Made by a program: the position numbers and the translations under genes
Part shown: piece after piece, positions 20,315 through 30,899 of the stretch
Layout: each line of letters begins with the position of its first letter
How positions within the stretch are numbered: position 1 is the first letter of the stretch
NCBI GenBank assembly: GCA_024704765.1
Contig: JAKMXF010000066.1
Span: 496,001-560,000 of the forward strand
Direction: 5' to 3'
Length of the DNA: 64,000 nucleotides
DNA from: Oopsacas minuta
Taxonomy: Eukaryota > Porifera > Hexactinellida > Lyssacinosida > Leucopsacidae
Notes under the pieces: generated by a model
Told to the model about the DNA's origin: nothing
Database searches by the model: none
What the model saw: the letters and a program-made list of their open reading frames with translations, nothing else

Positions 20315-23117
20315 ATGCAAACAGAACTGCCTCGTACAGAGCCCTGCTATATATCTCGATTGCCTTGTGAAGTTTGGTTAAATATTCTCAGTTCTCATGG
20401 ACTATCCAGTAGAGATCTAGTAGCAGTCGAGAATACTTCTATTTTCTTCAGAATACCTCAAAAACTATTCAATGGTGAGATAATGGAATTAAAATCAAGA
20501 TAATTAAGAGTAAAACAACTTGTATATCATCTGTTATATTTATATGTTCTCTATCAGGAGCTTCTATAACAGAGGAATCTGCTAGAGTAGCTATTACATT
20601 GGATTTTAAGAGATTTGGACAGTTTTGTTCTAAAAGAGAAGGTATTGAATTATGCATTATTTATTAAATTAGATGTATTATATTTCCAAGTGGTTTTCTA
20701 CCTAGATATTTGTTTGTTTGTCTAATTAGCACTGATATTCCTTCATCTTTCATACTCAGTATTCGAGTCTATGCTATTTGTAGGATTTGAATCTTGGAAA
20801 CACGTATTGAATCTGGTAGAACAACTCAATCATACATCAAGGAAATTAGCTTCTGGAGCGTTCCAGAACCTGTTTGTCACTCCCAACAGGTAACCGTCAT
20901 TATATACTAATATACAATCACAATCTTATGAATAATACTGGTGAATTTATATAGTCAGCTGTTATCCTGGGGAGCTGGTAAGCTGGGACAGCTGGGTAAT
21001 GGTAAGAGAGAGGATAACAATAATGTTAGTGACATCACTAGAAGTTTTCTACCCCCAGCTGAGAGAATAGTGCATGTGAGTTAGTACAGTGGAGTTCGCC
21101 TATTTGCAAGTTGTATTTTGCACGAATTTCCCTTGCTACAACGTAAAACGCAAACTACGTATTAGGGGAGTTATTTCCAATGCAAAATCGACGCTTAAGT
21201 TCTTGAAAAAACTTGCTAATAAGCGATTATTCCTAATAGGCTAAACCATTGTAGATCTTGTTGTTATTGTATTGTATATTAGGTATCAGCGGGACTAGCT
21301 CATGGTATGGTAGTGACTGATTCAGGATCTGTATATGCCATTGGAGATGGTAGATACTATCAAACAGGTAAATACACTCTTCCAATTACTACTGTAAATT
21401 TATATTTGTTATTATTTGCTATTAGGCATGGGTAACAAGGCAGTGCTATTGAATCCACTAATAGTTACTCCTATTCATCAGCATCATGTCATACAGACAT
21501 CTTGTGGAGGTTCTCATAGCTTATTTCTAACAGACATGGTATGTAATATACAGTTAACTTCCGTAATATCGAATTACCCGCTTATATCTAAGTCTGAAAT
21601 TGTACAAATATGGTCCCGAACTGTCAAAGTAACAAATATTCCATCGGTTATATCGAATTCAACAGGGAGATGTATATTCAGTTGGTTATGGAGAACAAGG
21701 ACAACTTGGGCTGGGATTGGGGGCTAATACAGGTTCTACTTCTATTCCTAAGAAGATAGAGTTGATGGATAACTCAGTAATTATCTCTATTAGCTCTACA
21801 GTTACACACAATAGTATGTAAGCTATCATAATTAGAATACACGATAAATGAATTAATATTCTTTAATGAATACTTTTGTAGTATTACTAACGTTACAAGG
21901 CTCTGTGTATGCATTTGGTTTGAGGGTAGAAGGAATGCTGGGTATAGAGACTAGTATGTCTACTGCAGGACCTCATATTACTGATTCTGTTGCGTTTAAG
22001 GTTAGCTTAATATTGTTAATAAATACCTGCAGTATAGATCAGCGGTTTCCACGGGGTCCACGAGTTAAAATGTTGGGAGCCGTTATATGTTTAAGACGTG
22101 TATTTAGCCAGTAAAGATTCCTAATCTGGAGAATATTCGGGAAGTTACAGCTTGTCCTGGTCGTTCTATTTGTATTGATAAACGAGGTTTGTTTATACAT
22201 ATAACTAATCCTAGCATTACTTCCATAAAAGTACATGTTATTATTATGTAGGTAGAGTGTACACATTTGGAACCTGTAGGAAAGGTTCACTTGGTCATGG
22301 TGATACAAGACCTCAGAAAACTCCAAAAATTGTAGAAGCATTATTGGTTAGTAAATAGAAATACAATTCTTACAATTTGAATGAATTATGAGTACGTATT
22401 TGTATATAGGAATATAAGATAGCTCATGCGTTTGGAGGTGCGTTAGTATCAATCTTCCTAACTGATGAGGGTCATCCTTTCTGGTGTGGTTATGGTATGG
22501 GAGAGATGTATGAGGTAATTACATCATTTATTTTGTATATTTACTTCTAAATATGTAAGCTAATTTATCCCTTTTTTGTGTTTAGTTTCCAACTTGTCTT
22601 CCTACATGTATTCGAGTACCTGAGAAGATTATAGGAGCTTCTATTGGAGATTCTCATATATTACTTCTGTCTCAGTATGTATACTACAGTCAACTCTCGT
22701 TATATCGAACACGGATATTTCGAAATACTTGCTTATATCAAAGTTCTCAATTATACAAATATGGCCCTAAACCGTCTGAGTAGCATAATTTCTTTGGTTA
22801 TACCGAAGTAATTATCGCGGTCCCATGAGCTTCGATATAATAGGAGTTGACTGTACAGTAAAAAATATTTCGGAACACAGTAACAAATGTCAAACAAAAG
22901 TAACTTTCATCTGTCTAGAAAATAGCAAGCGTTGTAGAATTTTATTAAACGAAGCTACAAAGCAAACTTTCCTAGGAAATACGGTTCAAAACTTGTAATC
23001 AAACTCTTCTTTAGGAACAACAATATCTATAGTGTTGGTATGAATACTCGTGGACAGACAGGACACGATATATCTATACAGAAAATTGACAAATTCACAC
23101 GATTCCATTACTCATAG
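20315..23117 (+). CDS. F-box plus RCC1-repeat beta-propeller protein, about ten exons
   Basis: Exon 1 (20315-20474) encodes an F-box (ISRLPCEVWLNILSSHGLSS, then DLVAVENTS). Later exons encode RCC1 repeats: SWGAGKLGQLGNGK (~20960), SGSVYAIGDGRYYQTG (~21330), CGGSHSLFLTD (~21500), VYSVGYGEQGQLGLG (~21670), GSVYAFGLRVEGMLG (~21900), VYTFGTCRKGSLGHGD (~22260), HPFWCGYGMGEM (~22480) and IYSVGMNTRGQTGHD (~23030), ending at TAG 23115-23117. This layout resembles FBXO/RCCD- or RCBTB-like propellers, and an SCF ubiquitin-ligase substrate receptor is the natural inference. Exon borders are read by eye from GT-AG sites and are approximate. At least three introns contain miniature elements. Confidence 0.78.
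21087..21251. mobile_element. MITE, CAGTGGAGTTCGCC family
   Basis: The left end CAGTGGAGTTCGCCTATTTG follows TA. The right end is degraded (aaaccattg before TA). The interior (gcaagtt...cacgaatttccc, ttatttccaatgcaaaat) recurs at 40104, 42328, 55832 and 63266. It lies in an intron of the F-box/RCC1 gene. Confidence 0.65.
21551..21660. mobile_element. Truncated CAGTCAAC-family MITE abutting an exon
   Basis: It starts CAGTTAACTTCCGTAATATC and carries the shared interior (cccgcttatatctaagtc, tcccgaactgtcaaagtaac, ggttatatcga). It breaks off about 5-10 bp before the splice acceptor of the RCC1 exon encoding VYSVGYGEQG. The right inverted repeat is missing. Confidence 0.65.
22687..22853. mobile_element. 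pogo/Tigger-like MITE, full-length CAGTCAAC copy
   Basis: The ends CAGTCAACTCTCGTTATATC and GATATAATAGGAGTTGACTG are inverted; the 167-bp copy has the full interior. It lies in the last intron of the F-box/RCC1 gene. Confidence 0.85.
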
Positions 23118-23848
23118 AATTATTATATATCACCAAAATAACTTGTAATATCTGCTGTATGTTAGAATTGTATATTTATATATTTTGTTGTTATTTTGAT
23201 TCGCTATTATTTCTCGTGCTTTTATACTTCTGTTATAAATTATTTTGATTAAAGTTGCTATGAATATTTGAGTCTCCCTAAATCTGTCATATTTCTAATG
23301 TGAGGGAAGTTAACCAAAGGAATTAATAGATTTCGCTTGGGAAGAACATTCGAAATTTGACAGTACAGTTTTTGCAAATTGTTGCGGACAATAAGAATCG
23401 AGTGATAATAATAAATAACGAGCCTTTGGCTCGTTATTTCTTGTATTTTAGCTGATCATCTCCACAAATCTGATACAGTAGAACTCGGATAAGACTTACC
23501 TACAGGAACTAAATTTTAGTTTGAATGAAGGAGTACGTATTGACCGAGTCATCTGACCTCCGTTCTTATCCGAGAACGGAGGTCAGGTCTTCTTATCCGA
23601 GTTGTACAGTATTAGAACCCAATTCATCATAGATGTAGTTGTATTGTATGATGTCACTAAGTAAATTTTCTGCCAATCAATTTCTGCTTACAACTAAGGA
23701 AACAATCTGATTGGCTGAGAGAGACAGAAGGATATAGGCATTATGTACTTATAATTGTATTTGTAATAAAGAGGTTGCAGAAAGGAGCTCTCCTGGAATG
23801 ATACCGTATTAGTGGGTGATATTTTGAGTCCCATCTGACCTCCGGAAT
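23118..23848. other. Gap with a hairpin and a MITE
   Basis: It holds the F-box/RCC1 3' UTR, a perfect 12-bp-stem hairpin at 23413-23439 (aaataacgagcc, 3-nt loop, inverse) and the CAGTAGAACTCGG element at 23476. No gene is seen. Confidence 0.5.
23476..23608. mobile_element. MITE, CAGTAGAACTCGGATAAG family
   Basis: The left end CAGTAGAACTCGGATAAGAC and right end CTTATCCGAGTTGTACAG are inverted. An internal inverted pair (gacctccgttcttatccgag / aacggaggtcagg) lies near the right end. Relatives are at 37590, near 54080 and 59793. Confidence 0.72.
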
Positions 23849-24395
23849 ATGTCTCCATACTTTTTATGCAAAAAATTAGAATATTTGAATACTTACAGTC
23901 GAAGAAAGCGAATTGGCAGTTTAGTTGTTACTTTAATCTTCTCACTTTTACTCTTTTTATTATTTCTATACGATCTTTGTATTATTTTGGCTACTGGAAA
24001 TCCTGACTACTCAACACACGTGGCTACAGATTATATCCCGGTAAGTATCAGATGTTTATTTGAATTTGAAGAGTTGATTTTTTCAGAAACTTTGTATTTA
24101 TACTGGATCTGATTAAATTAACAACTAATACTCCTGGAGTGTAGGTTTACATATCTATTTACTTCCTGTTAGGACATCTCATACTCTTAAAGATTAAAAT
24201 TTTGACGAAATATAACATTACATTGCATTGCAAATATTGCTTTCTACGCGTTCTTGACAACTAACCGTACGTATTATAACTATTCACTTTAGCTATTTCA
24301 GATGCTTTCCTGTTACACATTACTCTACTCACTAATCTCATCATGGTCTATCTCTAATCGTCTCATGCTCACTTTATCCCTTATTGCTGGAGGTT

Positions 24396-24461
<66 letters not shown>

Positions 24462-25368
24462 TCCTCTCCTTAATGTCCTGAATTTCGTACTTATTAAACA
24501 TATTAATAGAGACTATTTTGACTGAGTGTCTTCTCTAAATAGGGATTGTATTCAAATGAATGGAGATATTATTTGTTGAAAGAAGTTGTACATCTTATCC
24601 GAACGAGAATTAACGAGAAACCATTACACTTTAATGTACAAAATTAATTTGCATTTTTTGTTCTTAGGACTTGTCGCTCTAACTCTGATGGCACGGATAT
24701 CTCTCAATTTAGCATTCATCAGCTTCTACTCAGAAAAGTATGTGGATACTCCTTGAACAATGTCAGTTTGTTAGCATCTCTGTGTATAATATCAAAAAGT
24801 AATTATCGCGGTCCATTGAGTTTCGATATAATAGGAGTTTGCTGTATGTATCAATTATAAATTTATGGACATTCAAAAGATGATAGTTTGAGTTTTATAT
24901 CGGATATTTTGGTGATAGCCAAGTACATCACTGCTCCAAATTAGTGAGAAGTACACTGAAGCCCCACATGATGAATGATAGCGAATATATTCCTCCAAAC
25001 AGACAGGCTTGATAACATTGAAATACTTTCTAATTCTAAATTATTGAATGCCTTACGCTCTAGACTGCTTCTTATAATTACTACGTTAGCATTGTAACCA
25101 TGAAATAATAATAACCTCTATGCGTATATGTATATATTCAGTTAAATTACTAAAATCTCTATTTAATTACAATTTCAGTCCTTCAAATACAATGCGATTC
25201 AATTTACATATGTCATCCTATCCTTGCCATGAATGTAAACAGTCAACACAAAATACACAATATAAAGAGCTTAATAGTATTCAACAACTGTACTTCTATA
25301 ACATGCAGCTTATCAATGTTATAAAAACTATAGCAAATACTAATCCAGAAAGATACGTAGAACTCTAG
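23849..25368 (+). CDS. Small multi-pass membrane protein, four exons, family not recognised
   Basis: Exons 23849-24040, 24302-24392, 24668-24737 and 25179-25368 join in frame (GT-AG) to 180 residues. Hydrophobic segments lie at ~24-48 (VVTLIFSLLLFLLFLYDLCI), ~64-82 and ~86-110, followed by a hydrophilic tail with CHECKQ. I do not recognise the family. Intron 2 contains an AC dinucleotide run, and intron 3 the right half of a CAGTCAAC-family element (about 24788-24845). Its TAG overlaps the TAG of the opposite-strand LRR-EGF gene in one CTAG palindrome. Confidence 0.65.
24399..24457. repeat. (AC)n microsatellite
   Basis: About 29 uninterrupted AC dinucleotides sit just inside the second intron of the small membrane-protein gene. 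Confidence 0.95.
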
Positions 25369-27026
25369 TAGTCTGAAAGGTTCATGTAGTGAGATTCATA
25401 ATGTTCGCTCTTCTTAGCTGTCTCAGAACCGTGTTTAAGAGTAATATTTTTAACTACTGCTGGATACGTAGCTGGTTTTAGAACATCCCTGATTTTTTCT
25501 TCATCGATATAAGTGTAATATCCTGGTTGTGATTTCTGTTCAGTTGTTGGTTCTGGTACCTGTAGTGTAGTATATTCCCTGTTATCTTTGGCCTCGGTTG
25601 TTTTCTCAATGCTTTTATTCCTTCCCTTCCAACAGCACGTAATTATTAATGCGATAACCAAGGCAATTACTATAATCGTTAGAAATATGGTGGTAACAAT
25701 AAATACTAGAGTTATAGAAGGTACAGGATTACTTTGGTTTAGGTAGCATCCACACGTATAGCTCCCATCTGTGTTAATACAAATGTCATCACAACCTCCA
25801 TTCCCATCTATACACTCATCTATATCTACACATCCATCAGCTGTTAACTTATAACCTGATTGACACTGACATGTGTGCCTGTCATTGCTAAGAATGAAAT
25901 GCTCATAACAAGAACACAAGTAGGATCCCATAGTGTTAGTACAATTATGCTCACAAGGATTGTTACTACACTCATTCACATCAGAACATGTATTCCCATC
26001 ATTACTCACTAAGAATCCCTCACTACAATAGCACTGATAAGATCCTAGAGTATTCCTACAATTCTGTTCCTGACAGATAGTTACATTCTGTACACACTCA
26101 TCAATGTCATGACATGCTTGTTCAGCTTCTATCAGTGTCAGTCCGTAACCTTCTGTACAAGCACATATGTAGCTATCTGCTGTATTAATACAAACGTTAT
26201 CACAGCTAACTGACTTGTTGAAACATTGATAAGACTCAGTACTATGACACTGTGAATATGTGGAAGGAGAATCTATGCTCAAACCAGATCCCTCACAACT
26301 TCCTATAATATCAATCCAACCATTAGCATCTACTATAGACATCCATTGTAGTTGACAAGTACAGTTTAATTGACCTCCATAAACAATTAATTCCCTAAGA
26401 GATGGTAAGTGCTGGAATGTTTCACTAGACAGATACGATATGGAATTATAACTTATGTCTATGAAGGATAAAGAAGACAGACCTCTGAAAGCATCTACTG
26501 ATATATTTACTAGCGAGCTAAACCTCCATGTTAGAGAGGATAGGAACATAAGATCACTCAACAGATTGCTATCTATTATATTGATGGAACGTCCATCCTC
26601 TATTCTAATTATTTGTAAGTTGGGAAAATATGTAGATAATTTATTGTCTCGTGTTTCCCAATTATATCGATGATATCCCAGTTGTAACTCTGTTATATTT
26701 GTATGTTGTCTTAGTGGATTGATATAAATTTCTGACCAATACATATCGATCGTTAAAGTAGTGATATTATCACTCAGATTCAATCGCAACTCAAAGTTTT
26801 CTGTGAAGTAAATTTCAAGATACAGCTCATGATAATGTTCTCCTACTGTACAAGATGTCAACACATTCCCAAAAACAGTAGAGTTTATAGGGTGCCCATG
26901 GCAATAAAGCACACCAGAGGAATATTCATAGCAGTAATTATTATCCTCACAAGATGATAATACTGTTGATGTTTCTAACAACACAAACACCACTAAAAGA
27001 TGAAGAAAGATACAAATATTCGTCAT
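25365..27026 (-). CDS. LRR / calcium-binding-EGF single-pass receptor
   Basis: Intronless, 553 residues. It has a signal peptide (~1-24) and leucine-rich repeats (~80-215, e.g. LSSLSFIDISYNSISYLSSE) closed by an LRRCT-like CTCQLQWM...C block. Four or five EGF-like modules follow (~265-425), several with the calcium-binding D-x-D/N-E-C start (DIDECVQN, DVNECSNN, DIDECIDG). The transmembrane segment at ~430-460 is ITLVFIVTTIFLTIIVIAL-rich. The ~90-residue tail carries several tyrosines (REYTTL, GYYTYID, HYMNLSDY) that could be SH2-docking sites; YMNL fits the YxN rule for Grb2. The domain order suggests a cell-surface adhesion or signalling receptor. Ligand unknown. Confidence 0.82.
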   Translation of the reverse strand: MTNICIFLHLLVVFVLLETSTVLSSCEDNNYCYEYSSGVLYCHGHPINSTVFGNVLTSCTVGEHYHELYLEIYFTENFELRLNLSDNITTLTIDMYWSEIYINPLRQHTNITELQLGYHRYNWETRDNKLSTYFPNLQIIRIEDGRSINIIDSNLLSDLMFLSSLTWRFSSLVNISVDAFRGLSSLSFIDISYNSISYLSSETFQHLPSLRELIVYGGQLNCTCQLQWMSIVDANGWIDIIGSCEGSGLSIDSPSTYSQCHSTESYQCFNKSVSCDNVCINTADSYICACTEGYGLTLIEAEQACHDIDECVQNVTICQEQNCRNTLGSYQCYCSEGFLVSNDGNTCSDVNECSNNPCEHNCTNTMGSYLCSCYEHFILSNDRHTCQCQSGYKLTADGCVDIDECIDGNGGCDDICINTDGSYTCGCYLNQSNPVPSITLVFIVTTIFLTIIVIALVIALIITCCWKGRNKSIEKTTEAKDNREYTTLQVPEPTTEQKSQPGYYTYIDEEKIRDVLKPATYPAVVKNITLKHGSETAKKSEHYESHYMNLSDY

Positions 27027-27438
27027 TTATTTGTAGATAGCAACTAGTCTGTATATGTTAAGAAAATTATAACTGTTAGTAGCACAAACTGAAAGTTACT
27101 ATGCATAATTATTTGTAAATTGAGAGTTTAATATAATGAGTAATGTCTACGAATTCATCCCATAATAAATCAGATGATAATAAACTTTCCTACAAGACTT
27201 ACGTGTTTAAATACAATATTTTAGCTAATCTTCTATTGTAAAGCTAGAGTATTTTTTCCTTATTCCCGGGTAATATATATAGCTAAGTTTTCATATATTG
27301 CTGAATGTCTGAGGTAATATCTTTTGTATTTTGGTTACCGTTTTGTAAGCATAATATAATAACATAAGCAAAGCAAAGTATAGTGGATAGCATATATATA
27401 AATACATATATTTTATATCAGATAGATATACTCATATT
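27027..27438. promoter_or_regulatory. Probable bidirectional promoter gap
   Basis: This 412-bp AT-rich interval separates the divergent starts of the LRR-EGF receptor (-) and the 7TM gene (+). TATA-like tatatataaatacatata lies about 50 bp before the 7TM start. No other feature is seen. Confidence 0.35.
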
Positions 27439-28575
27439 ATGATGAATTTTACCATTTTATTGGAGAGTTTTACAATTCAACAAGTTGGTATTGCGGTTAT
27501 TTACGGATTTTTCATTTCGTTTAACGTAGTTTTGTTAATCTATGTTGTAAGGCGGTTTTACCTTGAATACAGGAAATATTCTCTCTGCAAACGAACACAT
27601 GAGCTAAATTCTAATGTGAGAACTATCTCCAACCAGTACCAATTGTACAACTTTACAACACAGCTTAGAAAATATTTTATAACAATATTGTGTTGTGTGA
27701 CAGAAATAATGACACATTTAATAACGTTTCTTTTATGGGTGATTTATGTGAATTTAAGTGACCCTTCTGAGAGTGAAATATTCCGTGAGAGTAATATATC
27801 GCATGATAATTGCCATTTTCCACTTTACATCTTAAAATTCTATCATTATCAATATCTCTTAATTTTACTGAACACGATTGTCTTCCTATACTTTCTCCTC
27901 TTTTCTTTACTTTCCATTCTCAGTCGTTATCTTGCTGCAAGGTATTTGAATCATGAATTTAAGCGAACGCTCATTAAATATTGTATTTGGATTCTGTTAC
28001 AGCTTTTCATCGTTGCATTATGCTCTTCTAAATACACCATCGCCCTTTCATTTATCCTAGTTCCTATGTTATCTGTTATAAATTGGTTAGTATGTTTACG
28101 AGATGTCAGAATCCTCTCTCAAGTGCTCAAATCAAGTCTAATCCAAATGCATACGCATTTAGAGAGTATAGAATTGTATAATGAACAGTTGATTGGCTAT
28201 AAATTATTCAGAATATTCGGTACAATTTTGCTAACTTCGTCATTCTTTCTAACGGTTGCTGTTGTCTCATCAAATATTGGAGAAATAGTTAGAGTTAATT
28301 CTGAGGGTTACTGCTTAATAAATTTGATTTATCATACACACATACATCCTCTTATTCCCGTTTCTAATGCAGTTCATGTTGTTAGAGAAATAATAGCTCT
28401 CGTTACAGAATTGTCGTTTTCCTTATACGTTCTATCAATGAGTATACCAGTATTCGCTATGATAATAATATCAATAGTACACAGATGTGTTAAGAGGTGG
28501 AAGGATAAAGCAGATAATTACAGATTTAACTACGATAAGATGGAGCCTCTGATTGGGAAGTATAGGGCATACTAG
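27439..28575 (+). CDS. Seven-transmembrane-like protein, family not recognised
   Basis: Intronless, 378 residues. Hydrophobic segments lie near residues 15-37, 78-105, 128-165, 178-200, 202-215, 255-280 and 315-355, so about seven spans are plausible. An N-glycosylation site lies near the N-terminus (MMNFT). The loop before the last spans has a conserved-looking Cys, and the C-terminal tail is short and basic. The overall shape is that of a GPCR, but I find no DRY, NPxxY or CWxP motif, so class assignment is not possible. Confidence 0.6.
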   Translation: MMNFTILLESFTIQQVGIAVIYGFFISFNVVLLIYVVRRFYLEYRKYSLCKRTHELNSNVRTISNQYQLYNFTTQLRKYFITILCCVTEIMTHLITFLLWVIYVNLSDPSESEIFRESNISHDNCHFPLYILKFYHYQYLLILLNTIVFLYFLLFSLLSILSRYLAARYLNHEFKRTLIKYCIWILLQLFIVALCSSKYTIALSFILVPMLSVINWLVCLRDVRILSQVLKSSLIQMHTHLESIELYNEQLIGYKLFRIFGTILLTSSFFLTVAVVSSNIGEIVRVNSEGYCLINLIYHTHIHPLIPVSNAVHVVREIIALVTELSFSLYVLSMSIPVFAMIIISIVHRCVKRWKDKADNYRFNYDKMEPLIGKYRAY

Positions 28576-28615
28576 CCATCAGTCTTATATTTTATATAAG
28601 ATATTTCTCATATGT

Positions 28616-28636
28616 ATTATTATTATTATTATTATT
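28616..28636. repeat. (ATT)n microsatellite
   Basis: Seven ATT repeats lie just downstream of the 7TM gene. Confidence 0.9.
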
Positions 28637-28756
28637 GGTCTACTTTGTATACTATCAGTTGTTCTTTAAGTATATTACAATATACAATAAAATTAAATAT
28701 TTTCAACAGTAACCTCTTGTTATAACGAAGTGTTTAGTTCTGTTCAGAAGTATAAT

Positions 28757-29602
28757 ATGTTAAACAAACACTCAGAACCAATAATCACATTGGGTCATCA
28801 ATGCAAGAGTCCTGGTAAGCTATTCAAACCGCACGGAATAGCTATTAATGAACAGAATACTCTCTTGTATGTTGCTGAAGGTATTGGCGTATCTCGAATT
28901 TCTACATTTACCTGTGAAGGGGATTTTGTGACTTGTTTCACAGATAAGAGAATGCTAAGTAGTACGTGGGGTATTGCTGTTATTAAGGATAATATTTATG
29001 TAACAGATATGGACGAGGATTTATTAATCAATTTCCAACAAGAAGGTCTCTTGTGCCGTGTTACTGTTGTAGGTGGCTATGGGTCAGGGGATGATGAGTT
29101 CAAAGGTCCCAATCAGCTGGCTGTTTCTAATAAAGGAGACATATATGTAGCTGATGTTTGGAATAACCGAATTAAAGTATTAGATAGTAATCTCATATTT
29201 CTATATAGCATCATACATGCTTTATTAACATTCCCTGTTGATGTTCAATTGCTACCAAATGAACTGTATGTTCTCAGTTGCGAGGATTCGCCATGTGTAC
29301 ACGTGTTCTCTTATAAAGGAGAAATGTTACGGTCGATGATTACCCAGGGAGACGGGATGCAAGTCCATGGAGCGAGTTTTTTCTGTCTTGACTCTGCTAA
29401 TAATATATTTATTAGTGATTGGGGTTGTCATCAGGTGAAAATATTCTCAGATAGAGCACTAGTACAGGTAATTGGAGAGGAGGGTCATGAAAAAGGAATG
29501 TTCTGGTATCCTTATGGAGCTACTATTACAATTGATTCAATAATTATTATTGTATCACTGAACAGGAATTATACATTACAGATATTTGATGTGCAAATTT
29601 GA
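28757..29602 (+). CDS. NHL-repeat beta-propeller protein lacking TRIM domains
   Basis: I start at the first ATG (28757; 281 residues); the frame opens 27 bp earlier at a GTG. NHL-type blades are visible: FKPHGIAINEQNTLLYVAE, SSTWGIAVIKDNIYVTDMDE, FKGPNQLAVSNKGDIYVAD, FFCLDSANNIFISDWG and MFWYPYGATITIDSI. These make a six-bladed propeller on its own, without RING, B-box or coiled coil. The start lies only ~45 bp after a miniature-element end (CAGTAACCTCTTGTTATAAC at 28708), so an upstream exon or promoter may have been displaced. It could be a functional short protein or a remnant of a TRIM-NHL gene. Confidence 0.6.
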   Translation: MLNKHSEPIITLGHQCKSPGKLFKPHGIAINEQNTLLYVAEGIGVSRISTFTCEGDFVTCFTDKRMLSSTWGIAVIKDNIYVTDMDEDLLINFQQEGLLCRVTVVGGYGSGDDEFKGPNQLAVSNKGDIYVADVWNNRIKVLDSNLIFLYSIIHALLTFPVDVQLLPNELYVLSCEDSPCVHVFSYKGEMLRSMITQGDGMQVHGASFFCLDSANNIFISDWGCHQVKIFSDRALVQVIGEEGHEKGMFWYPYGATITIDSIIIIVSLNRNYTLQIFDVQI

Positions 29603-29827
29603 TATAGTTTTTACAGATTATAGTATTCTGTATATTTGTAAATGAACGGGAAATGTTTACTTTGTAATTATTTTTAGCCAATTTACGGTTTTAATCTGGG
29701 TATTTTTAATTCTTGACTGTTTTACTTACGTATTATTATGTTATTTTAGAACAACAAATAAACAAACAAACAAACAACAAATTTGGTATCGCTCCTCCTA
29801 TTATGGTTATTCGTCGACTGGGAAATA

Positions 29828-29991
29828 TTTCAAAATATATGGAAAGATAGTTTGAATAGAGATTTTCTAATTTTGCTGATTCCTGTGATTTAATAAATTT
29901 TCCCTACAACAGGTGTACCATATAATCTCCCTTCTTTGAAATAAGAGTATTAGGCCGAGTCTTATGAACTCTAAAGATAAGAATATGGATA
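29828..29991 (+). repeat. 164-bp direct repeat, left copy
   Basis: It runs from tttcaaaatatatggaaaga to aagataagaatatggata and recurs without any visible difference at 30900-31063 (offset 1072 bp). It immediately borders the 21-bp array. Confidence 0.95.
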
Positions 29992-30899
29992 GAAAAATCA
30001 AGCAAAAATATAGAAAAATCAAGCAAAAATATAGAAAAATCAAGCAAAAATATAGAAAAATCAAGCAAAAATATAGAAAAATTAAGCAAAAATATAGAAA
30101 AATCAAGCAAAAATATAGAAAAATCAAGCAAAAATATAGAAAAATTAAGCAAAAATATAGAAAAATTAAGCAAAAATATAGAAAAATCAAGCAAAAATAT
30201 AGAAAAATCAAGCAAAAATATAGAAAAATCAAGCAAAAATATAGAAAAATCAAGCAAAAATATAGAAAAATCAAGCAAAAATATAGAAAAATCAAGCAAA
30301 AATATAGAAAAATTAAGCAAAAATATAGAAAAATCAAGCAAAAATATAGAAAAATTAAGCAAAAATATAGAAAAATTAAGCAAAAATATAGAAAAATCAA
30401 GCAAAAATATAGAAAAATCAAGCAAAAATATAGAAAAATTAAGCAAAAATATAGAAAAATCAAGCAAAAATATAGAAAAATTAAGCAAAAATATAGAAAA
30501 ATTAAGCAAAAATATAGAAAAATCAAGCAAAAATATAGAAAAATCAAGCAAAAATATAGAAAAATCAAGCAAAAATATAGAAAAATTAAGCAAAAATATA
30601 GAAAAATCAAGCAAAAATATAGAAAAATCAAGCAAAAATATAGAAAAATCAAGCAAAAATATAGAAAAATCAAGCAAAAATATAGAAAAATCAAGCAAAA
30701 ATATAGAAAAATCAAGCAAAAATATAGAAAAATTAAGCAAAAATATAGAAAAATCAAGCAAAAATATAGAAAAATCAAGCAAAAATATAGAAAAATTAAG
30801 CAAAAATATAGAAAAATCAAGCAAAAATATAGAAAAATTAAGCAAAAATATAGAAAAATCAAGCAAAAATATAGAAAAATCAAGCAAAAATATAGAAAA
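29992..30899 (+). repeat. 21-bp minisatellite, 43 copies
   Basis: The unit is agaaaaat(c/t)aagcaaaaata. Forty-three head-to-tail copies are present, and the only variation I see is one C/T site per unit (T in units 5, 8, 9, 16, 18, 19, 22, 24, 25, 29, 36, 39 and 41). Because 21 is divisible by 3, it leaves long chance frames on both strands (KIKQKYR repeats on +, LDFSIFL or LIFLYFC on -); I do not call these genes. Confidence 0.95.

Noticed and set aside
29992-30899. CRISPR-like array
   Set aside because: The 21-bp units are contiguous without spacers and the DNA is animal.
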